From positions 1 through 44,647 of the IMG/VR virus record IMGVR_UViG_3300009502_002955: a DNA stretch of 44,647 nucleotides. One strand, given 5' to 3'. This document shows, piece by piece, positions 8,178-18,300 of the stretch. Each line of letters starts with the position of its first letter. The first letter of the stretch is position 1. The DNA comes from a virus. The notes below the pieces were generated by a model. The model saw only the letters and a list, made by a program, of their open reading frames with translations. It made no database searches and was not told the DNA's origin. Made by a program: the position numbers and the translations under genes.

Positions 8178-8366
8178 TTAAAAAATATCTTTTTTTATTG
8201 TACCGCATTTTATACATCGACTTATATAACTTATTGTCGTTGAAGATCCTGTTGCAGTTGAATTAAATGTTTTCTGAATATCTATAATGTGATATAAATG
8301 CTTACACTCTTTACGAATGAAAAGCAATACATAAAATTTGTCGATAATCTTTTTAAACAGGCTCAT
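8178..8366 (-). CDS. small protein with Cys-His cluster
   Basis: A 62-residue protein whose ATG begins 2 nt after the stop of the large fibre gene. It has CKHLYH and a later CIKCG, which could bind zinc. AT-rich like the genes next to it. No function assigned; it may be a fibre chaperone or a cargo gene. Confidence 0.55.
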   Translation of the reverse strand: MSLFKKIIDKFYVLLFIRKECKHLYHIIDIQKTFNSTATGSSTTISYISRCIKCGTIKKDIF

Positions 8367-8368
8367 AA

Positions 8369-11300
8369 TTATTGATGTTCAACTGAATTAATATTACCAA
8401 AGAAATACATCACATCTGAACTTAATGCTACACCTATAGGCATTACAACGTTACCAACTCCTGTTGGTGCTGTCTGAGTTAACGTATTCCCCGTTGTGCC
8501 TGTAAGGCTAACGTATATCAGTCCACCTACTATCCAGTTCCAAGTGTCATCTCTTATTGATCCCTTAGTTAACCAACTACCACTGGCATTTGCGGCAATT
8601 GTTGCATCGGCGCAAATGGCAAAACAATATGGTGAATGTGTAATGGTGTCTGCTTTACATAGTGCAGCCTTTGCTGATGAGTTGATGTATATTACATCAC
8701 CTATTCCGGTTGCGGCATAAGCTGTAAGAGTAATTATATCTCCCGATGCCGAGTGATCTAATCCAGGTATTGCAGTATATTTCATTGTTCCACTCACAAT
8801 GGCATTCTCTGTTACGTTTATCGTTCCATTGACTTCAAGAGCATAATCAGGAACAATATTTATTACACAAGTTCGGATCGGTCTTACCGAATATGTTGCA
8901 CTTTTACGATCTTTCCCGATAGAACCAGCAACAAAACTTACTCCATAAGCCGAATCTGCTGTTTTCTGTGATGAACTCCAGTAACCATCACCGGTGAATG
9001 TTCCGATCATATCTTTATGCAGATACATCTGGAATAATTCATCAGCCGATGGTAAATACCAATCACTGTACCCATTATGAGTTAAGGCATCACAAAGCTT
9101 TGCCGCAATTCCAGAGGTGACACATCCACCAACTATTGAAGTAGTATTTGCAGCACCGGAACCTTCTTGCATTGATGTGTTGTTAATTGAAACTCCGGTA
9201 CAGCCCCATGTAACGCTTGTTAAATTAGAGGTTGATGCGATTAAAACCCTTTGTTTAAGTGGATCAAATGTGCTGTCACCCTCTGTCAATATGTAAAATA
9301 CCACACCCCCCTGACATGTATCTCCAATATGTTTCAATGATAAATTTATAGCAGTTGGTCCTAAAGTTGCTAAACCGGTTGACATAACCCCGCCATCAAC
9401 TTCAAGTTTCATTCTCGGAATAATAGTTCCAATTCCAACATTTCCGTCTGCTTTCAATGTCATTTTAGTTGTAAGTGGCAAATTATTAGGATTTACAGTG
9501 CCGTTGGGTTGCGTTTGGAAATACATATCATCACCCCATTGCCCTGGTCCCATCATGCGTGTTGCTATGCGTGCGGATGGAATATTATAAGCCGCCTTTA
9601 CCTGCCCGTTCCAAAACTCGATGCCGTTGTATTGAAAAGGGTTCCAGGCGTTATTAATTATTTTCAGAGGAAAATTTACATAGTTTATATCAGTTTCACT
9701 TGAATTTCCCCATACCTCCAATTGTGATGTTGGTGTTCTATAAAGGGTTCCAATTATTTCCTTATTTTCAACAAATGAATTTTTCTCAACTATCGTATCT
9801 GGTGTGCTTATTTGTTTATTTCCTACGTCTGTCCAGGTACTACCCGCGCCTAAATCAATCCAGCCATCTTCTGTGTATACCTTAGGAGTACCATCGTATC
9901 TTAGCATATCTCCGGTATGCGGCCTGAAAAAAGGCAACCACGCAGCCATGTTTGCGTCACCCATTACTCTTACATTGTTTTCATCATTTGGCTCAACCCC
10001 GATAATTAGATTTCGATTCTGCTTAAATCCGTTAATATTGAGCACAACATTTGATGAATCACCGATGCTTATATCTGGAGTTCTCCCTGGGGGCCATGTA
10101 AGAGTGTCAAGCAGGGTAATATTCATAAGATTGATGTTGCTTTTCCTGACGCTATCACCGGTTATTGCAAGCAGTGGCCTCTGTGGTTTGCAGCCGTTAA
10201 TAGTCAAGTCTATTCCTAAATTTGTGGAAAAGATATAACCGAAATCATGCGCTGCATCGGCTATATCGTAAATGTTTTCCAGTACGATTTCCTGGGTGCG
10301 TGGTTTTATTGATCCCGGGTAAACTGTTCGTGCAAAGTCAGCACTTTCGGTCATATTGGAAAAACTTGCAATCCTTTTCTGTTGAAGGTAAATGTTCCTA
10401 AATGTTATCCGTTTTACTTCAACTTTATGGATAGTGTCGGAATGATCATATAAAAATATTAACTGATCTTCAGCTTCTTTAAAATATTGTAGCCCAGCAG
10501 TAACAGTTGGGGCGTGTGTTGAGGTTACTTTTGTTCCCGCATTCCTGGTCATTATCCTGTAAATATTTCCATTATGGGAAGTTGCATCACCGTTTTGATA
10601 CACATTGCCATACTTCCAATCCGACCAGGATCCGGGATAAAATCTCACAAAAAATCCTTTAACAGAATCCACTGGTTCATCCGTGACATTTTCTATTAAT
10701 CCATCGGTGCAGTCAAGGAGTTCTGGGCTATATATTGGAAAGGCATGACCGGAAAAAATTATACCATCGTCAAAACAACCAATAATGCCATTACGAATAA
10801 CAAAATGTGAACCTCCATGCAGACCAATTGCATCACTTTTGCCTGTCAAATGAAAACCATCAATAATTAGATTTTTAAAGTTGGCAATCTGAAGAGTATT
10901 GTTTTCAGTTAATTTATTGAAGGTATTGTAGTTGTAAATATACAGGCCGTTCACCCGGTAAAATGCAAGATCGCCCCATAATCTTAATGTACTATCGGGA
11001 GGGTCAACTGTTAAAGACGGGCTGGGTGCGGTATAACTCAATCCTTTCAATGTAATCTCATAGTTCCAGGTTCGTGTTAATGCCCCTCTGTTCATAAAGA
11101 CGTTCAAATACGCTGCACCCTTTCGTATAACAACACCTTTCATAAATTCCAAAGTAGTGGAATCGTCAATGTAGACCGTACCATTCAAATCATAAGTTCC
11201 AGGATTAGTTACATAAACCAATCGGTGTCCTCCTGTTAATATTCGATTTAAAATAATTGAGTTTACTATTCCAGTCGAATCAGGTGAGAATCCGTAGTCG

Positions 11301-11548
11301 TTTGCATTGATTATTTTATTTCGTTTTATATCATATTTTGTCGCAATATTCCATCCGGTTGTATCCATAGAGCCAACTCCCATTGGATAAACTACATTAT
11401 TAATTTTTAATGTATCATGAGTTGCAACTACCTTTTCTAAGTATCCACCGTATGTAAATGTTATTCTGTCCATTACTTTATTTTGTCGCTGAGCAATGGT
11501 TGTTGAAAAGGCAGAAATAAGAATGAGCAAAGAAATAATTTTTTTCAT
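8369..11548 (-). CDS. large tail fibre: beta-helix plus Lcl/DUF1566-like domain, with signal peptide
   Basis: A 1059-residue protein. Residues 1-19 are a classical signal peptide (cleavage before Q20). About 60-560 looks like a right-handed parallel beta-helix of the pectate-lyase/tailspike type, with GLHGGSHFVIRNGIIGCFDD. A GNVGIGT fibre motif follows. Around 740-890 is an Lcl/DUF1566-like C-type-lectin domain: GGVVFYILTEGD, SDWYLPSADELFQMY, GYWSSS and VRPIR. The C-terminal 120 residues resemble a trimeric fibre cap. It is most likely the receptor-binding or tailspike protein. Confidence 0.75.
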   Translation of the reverse strand: MKKIISLLILISAFSTTIAQRQNKVMDRITFTYGGYLEKVVATHDTLKINNVVYPMGVGSMDTTGWNIATKYDIKRNKIINANDYGFSPDSTGIVNSIILNRILTGGHRLVYVTNPGTYDLNGTVYIDDSTTLEFMKGVVIRKGAAYLNVFMNRGALTRTWNYEITLKGLSYTAPSPSLTVDPPDSTLRLWGDLAFYRVNGLYIYNYNTFNKLTENNTLQIANFKNLIIDGFHLTGKSDAIGLHGGSHFVIRNGIIGCFDDGIIFSGHAFPIYSPELLDCTDGLIENVTDEPVDSVKGFFVRFYPGSWSDWKYGNVYQNGDATSHNGNIYRIMTRNAGTKVTSTHAPTVTAGLQYFKEAEDQLIFLYDHSDTIHKVEVKRITFRNIYLQQKRIASFSNMTESADFARTVYPGSIKPRTQEIVLENIYDIADAAHDFGYIFSTNLGIDLTINGCKPQRPLLAITGDSVRKSNINLMNITLLDTLTWPPGRTPDISIGDSSNVVLNINGFKQNRNLIIGVEPNDENNVRVMGDANMAAWLPFFRPHTGDMLRYDGTPKVYTEDGWIDLGAGSTWTDVGNKQISTPDTIVEKNSFVENKEIIGTLYRTPTSQLEVWGNSSETDINYVNFPLKIINNAWNPFQYNGIEFWNGQVKAAYNIPSARIATRMMGPGQWGDDMYFQTQPNGTVNPNNLPLTTKMTLKADGNVGIGTIIPRMKLEVDGGVMSTGLATLGPTAINLSLKHIGDTCQGGVVFYILTEGDSTFDPLKQRVLIASTSNLTSVTWGCTGVSINNTSMQEGSGAANTTSIVGGCVTSGIAAKLCDALTHNGYSDWYLPSADELFQMYLHKDMIGTFTGDGYWSSSQKTADSAYGVSFVAGSIGKDRKSATYSVRPIRTCVINIVPDYALEVNGTINVTENAIVSGTMKYTAIPGLDHSASGDIITLTAYAATGIGDVIYINSSAKAALCKADTITHSPYCFAICADATIAANASGSWLTKGSIRDDTWNWIVGGLIYVSLTGTTGNTLTQTAPTGVGNVVMPIGVALSSDVMYFFGNINSVEHQ

Positions 11549-11559
11549 GGTTTTAATTA

Positions 11560-11925
11560 TTACTGGTAAGGAATTGCAATTGCTGTCATTGTTGCGTTCA
11601 CCAGGGTTCTTATTACTATTTTCGTTGATGATTTATTGATCTTTTGAATTTCAACAGGATTGCCATCAGCATCGAAACCATTGACTATATATGAATAGTT
11701 CGAATCCGTAAAGGCTGCATTCCAAACCAGGTCACAATTAACACCGGCTGTTGCATTCGAATGCGCTTCACGTACCACTGTTCCTGAAAATGCATCGAAT
11801 AATTGCTTAGTATAATTCACGATGGCAATTTCCGCAGCCTCATGATCTTTAGCCTGCACCTTGGTGCCTGCCGGCCGACCTGTCAGTGCCGCTTTGATTA
11901 TATTGAGAACTTGCTGATATGTCAT
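11560..11925 (-). CDS. fibre-adjacent hypothetical protein
   Basis: A 121-residue protein: a helical first half (about 1-45) and a beta-rich second half including VNCDLVWNAAFTDSNYSYIV. It lies 12 nt upstream of the large fibre gene in the same operon. No signal peptide. Possibly a fibre attachment or head protein; the family is not recognised. Confidence 0.6.
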   Translation of the reverse strand: MTYQQVLNIIKAALTGRPAGTKVQAKDHEAAEIAIVNYTKQLFDAFSGTVVREAHSNATAGVNCDLVWNAAFTDSNYSYIVNGFDADGNPVEIQKINKSSTKIVIRTLVNATMTAIAIPYQ

Positions 11926-11992
11926 ACCTGTTAACTGTATTCATCAGAATAATCACTTTCATCATAAATCCTGATAGAAATGACTGTTGAGA

Positions 11993-13543
11993 TCATTCTG
12001 ATCCTTGAAAAAAAAAATCATCGTAGGCCCTTTCATATTCAAAAGCAAGGCTATAGTTGTACTGGCTATCTTTAAAAAGGGAAGTCTTTTTTGATGTCAG
12101 CAAACACTTGTACATCCGGCCATCTTCCACTTCATATATGTCAGCTGAGAGCATGAAATCACGCAGGTAATTCAGATATTCTTTGGTTAGCCAACCGGTA
12201 CTGGCCTTGAAGCTTTGCGCCTCCTTGATCATTGAATAACCGCCCGGGCTATTGAATGTAGTTTCGGTTTCATCGCTCATGAAGATCACTTTCTCCCGCT
12301 CGTGCTCAACAATGGTTTCAAAAACCCCGGTGCATCTCAGGGAATCATATGTTCCCCAGGAGTTCCGGAACCGGAAATACCTTACGTTTTCAGCATATTT
12401 TGCATCCAGGTTAAACTCCCGTATATCCGAAACAGGATTGTCAGATTCATCTACCAGGTAAACCTCCCACTTGTAGACCTTGCCATCAAGATAATCGGCA
12501 AGTCCAAGCTGAGCATAACCAACGGTAAATTCAAAAACATGCCAGGGAAGCGGTGTAATTACCTGCCCGATATTTATTATTTCATCATCATCGGAACTGT
12601 ACAGATGTGCCTTCAGCTGACATGTAGCATAGGATGGATCCTGGAATGCAAAGAACAGGCTATGGGTTTCAAACTTATCTGTGAGTTTTGATGGCGGTGA
12701 CCAGGTTAGCCATTTCTTTTTAATGGCCGTGAGTGAAAAATAATCAGTCAGCGATTGATTGTTGGCAACCAGGTCTTCACGGTTCAGCCCACCGGCTATG
12801 GCATAGCAAAAAACGTTATCCGGATCACTGTAGGTACGTGGCAGGTACTCGCCGGAAACACGATCGCAAAATACTGTCCTGTATTTTAAGAAGTAGTCAT
12901 TATAAAACGTAGTATTGTCCTGAAGCGAAAGGTTAAATCGAGGTGGCGGAGCCTGCAGCAGGCTGGCATAGATATACTCCTGAACTTCGAACCTCACGGC
13001 ACCGGCAGCATCCAGGGGTTTATAATCTTCTCCAAGCTTTTCCGTTCCATTCTTCAGCACTTGCATAAGTACGCCTTCCACTGTTCCCGGAGTTGCCTCT
13101 GATCCTCCCGTAATCGTGGTAACAGTCACTCCGGTGATGGTGTTGGTCCCAATACTCCAGTCATAATCCGGAGATGCCGTTTTAGCAGTCAACACGATCT
13201 TCCCGCCCTCAGGGCTTTCGACTTCTTCAACGGTGATATCATAGTGCTGCACCAGCTGAACATCGTTCATCAGATAGTTGTAGCAATGCTTGCACCATGC
13301 CAACACACTCCAGTTATCATCGGCCACAGGCAGATGATCTTTGGTAGTGGGATCTGTTTTGAGTGTGAAAGTCCTTTCTTCGCCTAAAAAAGTCACGGTC
13401 ATGGCATGATCAGGCGTTGTGTCGATGGCAGAGAAAGCGATTTCGATAACTGACAACACACTGCCCAGGGATCCGTTTGATAAGGCATATCGCATCGGGT
13501 TACCGGCGAATGACATCAGGAATGGTTTCTTCGTTATTTCCAT
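11993..13543 (-). CDS. distal tail-like structural protein
   Basis: A 516-residue beta-rich protein following the tape measure, where distal tail proteins usually lie. Residues about 1-170 contain repeated beta segments and ITGVTVTTITGGSEA. The C-terminal part (EAQSFKASTGWLTKEYLNYLRDF onwards, quoted here only in outline) looks like a distal-tail-type domain. Its ATG lies 4 nt after a TATGTTTG box, so its mRNA is probably leaderless. The role is inferred from position. Confidence 0.5.
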   Translation of the reverse strand: MEITKKPFLMSFAGNPMRYALSNGSLGSVLSVIEIAFSAIDTTPDHAMTVTFLGEERTFTLKTDPTTKDHLPVADDNWSVLAWCKHCYNYLMNDVQLVQHYDITVEEVESPEGGKIVLTAKTASPDYDWSIGTNTITGVTVTTITGGSEATPGTVEGVLMQVLKNGTEKLGEDYKPLDAAGAVRFEVQEYIYASLLQAPPPRFNLSLQDNTTFYNDYFLKYRTVFCDRVSGEYLPRTYSDPDNVFCYAIAGGLNREDLVANNQSLTDYFSLTAIKKKWLTWSPPSKLTDKFETHSLFFAFQDPSYATCQLKAHLYSSDDDEIINIGQVITPLPWHVFEFTVGYAQLGLADYLDGKVYKWEVYLVDESDNPVSDIREFNLDAKYAENVRYFRFRNSWGTYDSLRCTGVFETIVEHEREKVIFMSDETETTFNSPGGYSMIKEAQSFKASTGWLTKEYLNYLRDFMLSADIYEVEDGRMYKCLLTSKKTSLFKDSQYNYSLAFEYERAYDDFFFQGSE

Positions 13544-13547
13544 GTGG

Positions 13548-13582
13548 CAAACATATATAAGGCTGATTTTTTATTAAAGGAC
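13548..13582 (-). promoter_or_regulatory. late promoter (GTCCTTT-N20-TATGTTTG)
   Basis: The minus strand reads GTCCTTT, exactly 20 bp, TATGTTTG. The start codon of the distal tail gene begins 4 nt after the box. One of seven matching sites. Confidence 0.75.
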
Positions 13583-13585
13583 AGG

Positions 13586-16500
13586 TTACCTGGTCACGTT
13601 TGATTCTAACCGTGCAACGGTATCCATTGAATCATGCAGGTTATCATAACCGATAATTGCTCCCAACGGTTTTTTTAACTGTTCGGTAAATTCCTTCATG
13701 GTTTGCAGGGCTTCCTGGTCAAGGTGGACAATAGCAGGGCCACCGGATGCAGATCGTTGAGATGAAGCCTCCGGATATAGCCCGCTGGCCCGCTGTGGAA
13801 CCCTGGCTTGGTTAATACCTTCAATGATATAGGGATAATTCATTTGAATATTTCGCGTGGTATAGGGATCGATCACGATCTCATTACCTGTTTCATTAAC
13901 CAGCATCGGGTGCCCGGGGATCCCGGTGAATGATTGTTGGTAAGGAATACCGTTATATGCCTTTCCATCTTGCTGCCCGATGACATTATATCGACCGGTT
14001 GCTGCTGCAGGAACCTTTTGGCCCAGGATATAACCGATCTGAATTGCACCAAGGGCTGCAGTGATTATACTGAGCACGATCCCCACTCCGGGACCGGCGC
14101 TAAGCGCTGAAGCAACCGCAGTGGCGACACTGATCAAAGCATTGAACAAAGCAACTTCTTTGTTCCTTACAGCCTGATCATGCTCCATTTTCTTCTTTTT
14201 ATTATCCAGGTCCTTGTCCATTTTATCGACCTGCGAATCATATTGCTTTTGAGTAATCAGTTTGGCATCGAGTTGCTTCTTTAAGTTTGCTTTCTTCTTG
14301 TTATTTGCATCTTCATCCTGCTTTAGCTGCTGGTTCTCGGCATCTGTTTGCATGGAAAAGATAGCAGTCAGACCATCGACAGCGCCTTTTGCCAGGGAGA
14401 TAGCATCATCGGCTAATTTTTTGGCTGTCTCTTTGGAAAGTTGAAGCTGTTTTGCTGCAACTTCTTCGGATATCTGCTTTTTGATTTTCGCAGTTTTCTG
14501 CTCATCTCCCTGGTTTTCTTCCAGCAGTTTTTTGTACCTGGCATTGACCTCCATCTGAATCTTTTCTTTGCCAGTAGCAAGATCAGTATCAGACTTTAAT
14601 TTCATACTCTTCAGGTCTTCCTCAAATTTTCCATCACCTGATTTGATTGCTTTATTAGTTTCTTCATTCCTGGCGATTTTAAGAGCATTCAGATCATTAG
14701 AAACCTGTATAATCGCCATTGATTTTTCAACTTGTGCCTGCTTGATCTTATGTGCATCACCATTGGCAAGCAACAATTCCTGCTGATAACGATATTCAAT
14801 CGCATCAAGGATTTCTTTTTGTAAATCATCATACTTCTTATTAATCTCATATACCTCCCTATTGGTGATAGACATACGGGCAACACGCAAATTCTCATGG
14901 ATCTGTGTGATCCTGTCTGCAAAATCCTTTTCCGCTTGTTCGAGAACCTGGTTTACCTGTTGTTTTTTTTGAACCTCAAGGTTATCAATTTCAGTATTTA
15001 ATTGCGCCTTCTGTTCAGGTTTGAGCATTTTCAAATTATCACGCTCAGCCATAAACTCCTTGAGTTTTTTGATCTCAGCATCATACTTATCATTCACGGT
15101 TTTAATTTCCTGCTCAGTCTGGGAAAGTTTGTCCGCGAAGTTCATCTTCTCAATATCACGAGCAGATTCCATTATTCTATTGTAGTCATCCGTGAATTTC
15201 TGAAGTTGCTGCAATGAAGTTTCTCTGCTTTTAAGTTCTTTCGCAGCTGCGCGGGCATCTGTTTTTTCCTTTTGACTTGCACCCTGTACAGCTCCATCAG
15301 AAATGATCTTGTTCAATTCTTCAACCGTCATTTTGGTAAAATCAAGGATTTTTTCAGGATCAGTATTTAAATCCCCACCAGTTTTTGCCGTAATCTGGGT
15401 TAATGTAATGCCAAGATCTTTGATCAATTGATTTTTTGCCTGAAGCTGAACAATTACTTTAGCTTGTGCCGCAGTTTCTGCATCCAGGGCTATTTGATAA
15501 GATTCATTCCTGGGACCTTTATAAATCTGATCAAGTTTATCCATCTTCTGCTTAAAAGTAAAATGAATATCATACAATACGTCTGATAGTTTTTTTGCCT
15601 GCGCCAATGTCTCAGCAGCATCTTTTTCATTTTGCTTTTTAGCCTTTTGTTGTAATGAGGTCAGATAATCTGTCATATTTTGCCTAATTTTATTCTCCAA
15701 TTCCACTCGTGCCATCCTGGCTTTTGCAAGCGCATCATTGGCATTATCTACCTTCTCTGATTCTTTCTGAATTATAATGGTATTGACCATCTGATCATTG
15801 TAAGCAGCAAGGTTTGAAGTCAACTGTTGGTAGGAAATGTTTTCTGCATTCAATCCTTTTGTAACAGATGGTGCCAACGTTTCCAGTTCCTTATATAATT
15901 TGTTCCTTGCTTCGGCTGTCAGGTTCGCATCAGTAATTGAAGCGGCCAGATAATTAACCCGGTTCTGTTCTTCTTCCAGTTTTTTCGATACAGGTATTTC
16001 AATCCATTTTTTAAATGTATCAAGCATCGAAGTGGCATCTTTGATTATTCCACTGAACATACCTCCGGATCCAAGAACAAATTCACCTATTGTTCTCTGT
16101 AATGCCTTCCATGATTTACCCAAAAGGTTGACCATACCGTCAACCGTTTTCATATCCCTTTCTGCAACCCCTGAATATTTTTTCTGGATGAGATCAATGG
16201 CTGCCCCATTATATAACTGTTCTTTTGAAAGGTCTTTAAAATCCTTGGAAAGCTTTCCAAGACCTTTTGAGAGTTTCCCTTCCATGGTGCCATCAAGTTG
16301 CTCAACAGCTTCCTGCAATGATCCACCGGTCACAGCTGCAAGGTTAGTTGCTGCCTCTATTGTTTTTTTAATCTGATCAGGGGTTCGTTCCTGGATAGCA
16401 AGGAACTTTTCCGCCTGCTCTATTTCCATCCGGCTATAAAAGGTGCTGCCTGCTTTTTGTTTTGCTAAATTGATCAGGTCCTGTTGAACATCCTTCTGTC

Positions 16501-17041
16501 CGTTCAGTTCCATCAACAACACCTTTTCCGCATCCCTCAACTCAATTGCCGACTTGATACCATCCTCGACATAATCCTTAACTGCTGAAGCAACCTTTTT
16601 GATTCCTGAAGAAGCCAATTCATAAATTCCTATACCTCCTGCAATGCCAAACATATCACCAAGGATCCCCTTGGCAACTTTTCCTTTCCCGGAAAGCTCA
16701 CTGATCCTGGCATTAATCTCATCAAGCGTTTGCTTGTACTTTGCATATTCAGGGGAATTGGCAGGGAGATTCTTCACAAGCATATTGAACTCCTGTTGTT
16801 TTTTTCGAAGTTCATTCAATGATAAGCCGGTCAATCCAATCGAATCCAGGATTGAATCCATCTGTGTTTTGATAGAACTCAGTCGCTTGGTTGCCTGGAT
16901 CCATTCATCGGTACCCTCTTTCATCCCTTTCATGGATTTCGTGATATTGCGGGCTTCGTCATCCAATACACGAAGTGATTTGCGTGCCTGATCATTATTG
17001 ATAATGATTTCAAGCTGAAGGCGGTCAACTTTTAGACTCAT
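13586..17041 (-). CDS. tape measure protein
   Basis: A 1151-residue protein, the longest minus-strand product. It is mostly helical with long charged coiled coils, for example KEKIQMEVNARYKKLLEENQ. Hydrophobic segments occur near 150 and 960-1010 (SVATAVASALSAGPGVGIVL). The C-terminal region has PGHPMLVNETGNEIVIDP, a motif common in tape measures of Bacteroidota prophages. Tape measure length sets tail length, so a tail in the 150-180 nm range is expected. ATG at 17041 is preferred over a TTG at 17053; it overlaps the previous gene by 17 nt. Confidence 0.88.
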   Translation of the reverse strand: MSLKVDRLQLEIIINNDQARKSLRVLDDEARNITKSMKGMKEGTDEWIQATKRLSSIKTQMDSILDSIGLTGLSLNELRKKQQEFNMLVKNLPANSPEYAKYKQTLDEINARISELSGKGKVAKGILGDMFGIAGGIGIYELASSGIKKVASAVKDYVEDGIKSAIELRDAEKVLLMELNGQKDVQQDLINLAKQKAGSTFYSRMEIEQAEKFLAIQERTPDQIKKTIEAATNLAAVTGGSLQEAVEQLDGTMEGKLSKGLGKLSKDFKDLSKEQLYNGAAIDLIQKKYSGVAERDMKTVDGMVNLLGKSWKALQRTIGEFVLGSGGMFSGIIKDATSMLDTFKKWIEIPVSKKLEEEQNRVNYLAASITDANLTAEARNKLYKELETLAPSVTKGLNAENISYQQLTSNLAAYNDQMVNTIIIQKESEKVDNANDALAKARMARVELENKIRQNMTDYLTSLQQKAKKQNEKDAAETLAQAKKLSDVLYDIHFTFKQKMDKLDQIYKGPRNESYQIALDAETAAQAKVIVQLQAKNQLIKDLGITLTQITAKTGGDLNTDPEKILDFTKMTVEELNKIISDGAVQGASQKEKTDARAAAKELKSRETSLQQLQKFTDDYNRIMESARDIEKMNFADKLSQTEQEIKTVNDKYDAEIKKLKEFMAERDNLKMLKPEQKAQLNTEIDNLEVQKKQQVNQVLEQAEKDFADRITQIHENLRVARMSITNREVYEINKKYDDLQKEILDAIEYRYQQELLLANGDAHKIKQAQVEKSMAIIQVSNDLNALKIARNEETNKAIKSGDGKFEEDLKSMKLKSDTDLATGKEKIQMEVNARYKKLLEENQGDEQKTAKIKKQISEEVAAKQLQLSKETAKKLADDAISLAKGAVDGLTAIFSMQTDAENQQLKQDEDANNKKKANLKKQLDAKLITQKQYDSQVDKMDKDLDNKKKKMEHDQAVRNKEVALFNALISVATAVASALSAGPGVGIVLSIITAALGAIQIGYILGQKVPAAATGRYNVIGQQDGKAYNGIPYQQSFTGIPGHPMLVNETGNEIVIDPYTTRNIQMNYPYIIEGINQARVPQRASGLYPEASSQRSASGGPAIVHLDQEALQTMKEFTEQLKKPLGAIIGYDNLHDSMDTVARLESNVTR

Positions 17042-17480
17042 GGCGGATTTCAAGTATTTGTTTCAGCCGGTTCTTTTCTTCTTCCGAGAAATCGGTCGAA
17101 AGAACTGACAAAAGGTGATTAATTGATCCATAAACTGTTTTCGCGTACCATCGGGTGTCCTTTTTCCTGGTACGTTTTCTATTTTCACGCATGCCCCACA
17201 GCATGACATTGGTATTTGGTTTGGAAAATATCCTGGTGTTTTGTGATTTTTTGAACCAGTTTATTTCTATCGCACGCCCATAGGAGAAGAATGAAATAAG
17301 CAGTACCGGATCGATCCCATACTTACTTACTGAAAAATCGATTGAATTCAGCAGATCCTCGGATTTGATCAGGTCCTTGTTTTCAATTTGTTCCCGAAGC
17401 AGGTCACAAACACGCTCACCGTGCAATTCAAGAGTTCGCTCGATGAAGAGAAGTTCTATTTCACTATATTTTCCATCCAT
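17025..17480 (-). CDS. hypothetical protein upstream of tape measure
   Basis: A 151-residue basic protein with LLISFFSYGRAIEINWFKKS and a run of basic residues (RENRKRTRKKDTRWYAKTVYG). The position directly before the tape measure suits a tail assembly protein or minor structural component. The start codon lies 4 nt after a TATCATTG -7 box. Family not recognised. Confidence 0.6.
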   Translation of the reverse strand: MDGKYSEIELLFIERTLELHGERVCDLLREQIENKDLIKSEDLLNSIDFSVSKYGIDPVLLISFFSYGRAIEINWFKKSQNTRIFSKPNTNVMLWGMRENRKRTRKKDTRWYAKTVYGSINHLLSVLSTDFSEEEKNRLKQILEIRHESKS

Positions 17481-17484
17481 TGCA

Positions 17485-17519
17485 CAATGATAAATAAGGC
17501 AGCAGGCGAATTAAAGGAC
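17485..17519 (-). promoter_or_regulatory. late promoter (GTCCTTT-N20-TATCATTG)
   Basis: Same class as the other six, with one change in the -7 box. The U-tract of the preceding terminator runs directly into its -33 region. Confidence 0.7.
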
Positions 17520-17521
17520 AT

Positions 17522-17546
17522 AAAAAAACCCGCTTGCAGGGGCGGG
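17522..17546 (-). terminator. intrinsic terminator after the 192-residue fibre protein
   Basis: Minus strand CCCGCCCCTGCAAGCGGG followed by TTTTTTT. Confidence 0.85.
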
Positions 17547-17566
17547 TCCTTGGGTGGCAACCTTTG

Positions 17567-18145
17567 TTACGGAACGGTAGACACTTTGACAGTACCATTG
17601 GAAGAAATGTACAAACGGTACTTTGTACCCGCTCGATTATAAAGAACGATTCCGGTGGTATCCGTGGTTTCAAGATGCGTAACGGTGGCCGTGGTGGATC
17701 CCAGAGTGGTAATGGTAGCTGTAGTAGATCCCAGGGTAGTAATTGTGCCGGTGGTCCCGAGTACTTTGGTAAATGAACCGGTACCATTAATCTTAAACCA
17801 TCCTTTATTAACCCTTCCGACAAGCAGGGCGCTGGTACTATCCATGGTCGTACCAATAGTGAACCAGTCGGCGTTGGCATAGAGTTTCCAAATTTCCATC
17901 GAATTGGAATTGTAAATGGCTATATAAGGATCCCAATGATTTGGATATCCTATTAACCCAAGCGGTGTTTCTCCGGAGACAGACATGATAGATACTTTCG
18001 AGGTTGATGCATTGCCCCCGATACCAACTTTGTCGGTTGAAACCTTCAGGTGTATGTCACCCTGGTCTTTGATGAATGGATTCTGCGCCGTTGTCATCAA
18101 TCCGGCTATCAGCAGGATTGTAAGCAATGTGATGATCTTTTTCAT
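17567..18145 (-). CDS. small secreted-type fibre-like protein
   Basis: A 192-residue protein with a clear signal peptide (about 1-20, before Q21). About 120-155 holds repeats of T-L-G-S-T-T-A-T-I-T, and a beta cap ends KYRLYISSNGTVKVS. Such repeats form elongated trimeric fibre shafts. Its own promoter (leader about 36 nt) and its own terminator make it a monocistron between the lysis cassette and the tail genes. Probably a minor fibre. Confidence 0.6.
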   Translation of the reverse strand: MKKIITLLTILLIAGLMTTAQNPFIKDQGDIHLKVSTDKVGIGGNASTSKVSIMSVSGETPLGLIGYPNHWDPYIAIYNSNSMEIWKLYANADWFTIGTTMDSTSALLVGRVNKGWFKINGTGSFTKVLGTTGTITTLGSTTATITTLGSTTATVTHLETTDTTGIVLYNRAGTKYRLYISSNGTVKVSTVP

Positions 18146-18180
18146 GATGTTTTAATTTTAGGGTTGAGAATTAATTTTGG

Positions 18181-18215
18181 CAAACATAAAATCGCAGCAC
18201 CATTGTTTAAAGGAC
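18181..18215 (-). promoter_or_regulatory. late promoter (GTCCTTT-N20-TATGTTTG)
   Basis: Perfect member of the late class. It drives the small fibre gene and overlaps the end of the upstream terminator. Confidence 0.75.
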
Positions 18216-18217
18216 AT

Positions 18218-18248
18218 AAAAAAACCCCCGTCGGCTTGACAGGGGTTT
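18218..18248 (-). terminator. intrinsic terminator after the lysis cassette
   Basis: Minus strand AAAACCCC, a 13-nt loop, GGGGTTTT with a long T run. A second hairpin, GGCCG...CGGCC, lies at about 18274-18294, right after the spanin stop codon. Confidence 0.8.
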
Positions 18249-18300
18249 TGAATAAACGATATGTAGCAGATTTAAGGCCGACCGCTGCTAACGGCCACCC

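Noticed and set aside
8850-9350. Diversity-generating retroelement variable region in the fibre gene
   Set aside because: The domain type fits, but no reverse transcriptase frame and no near-copy template were seen in the window.
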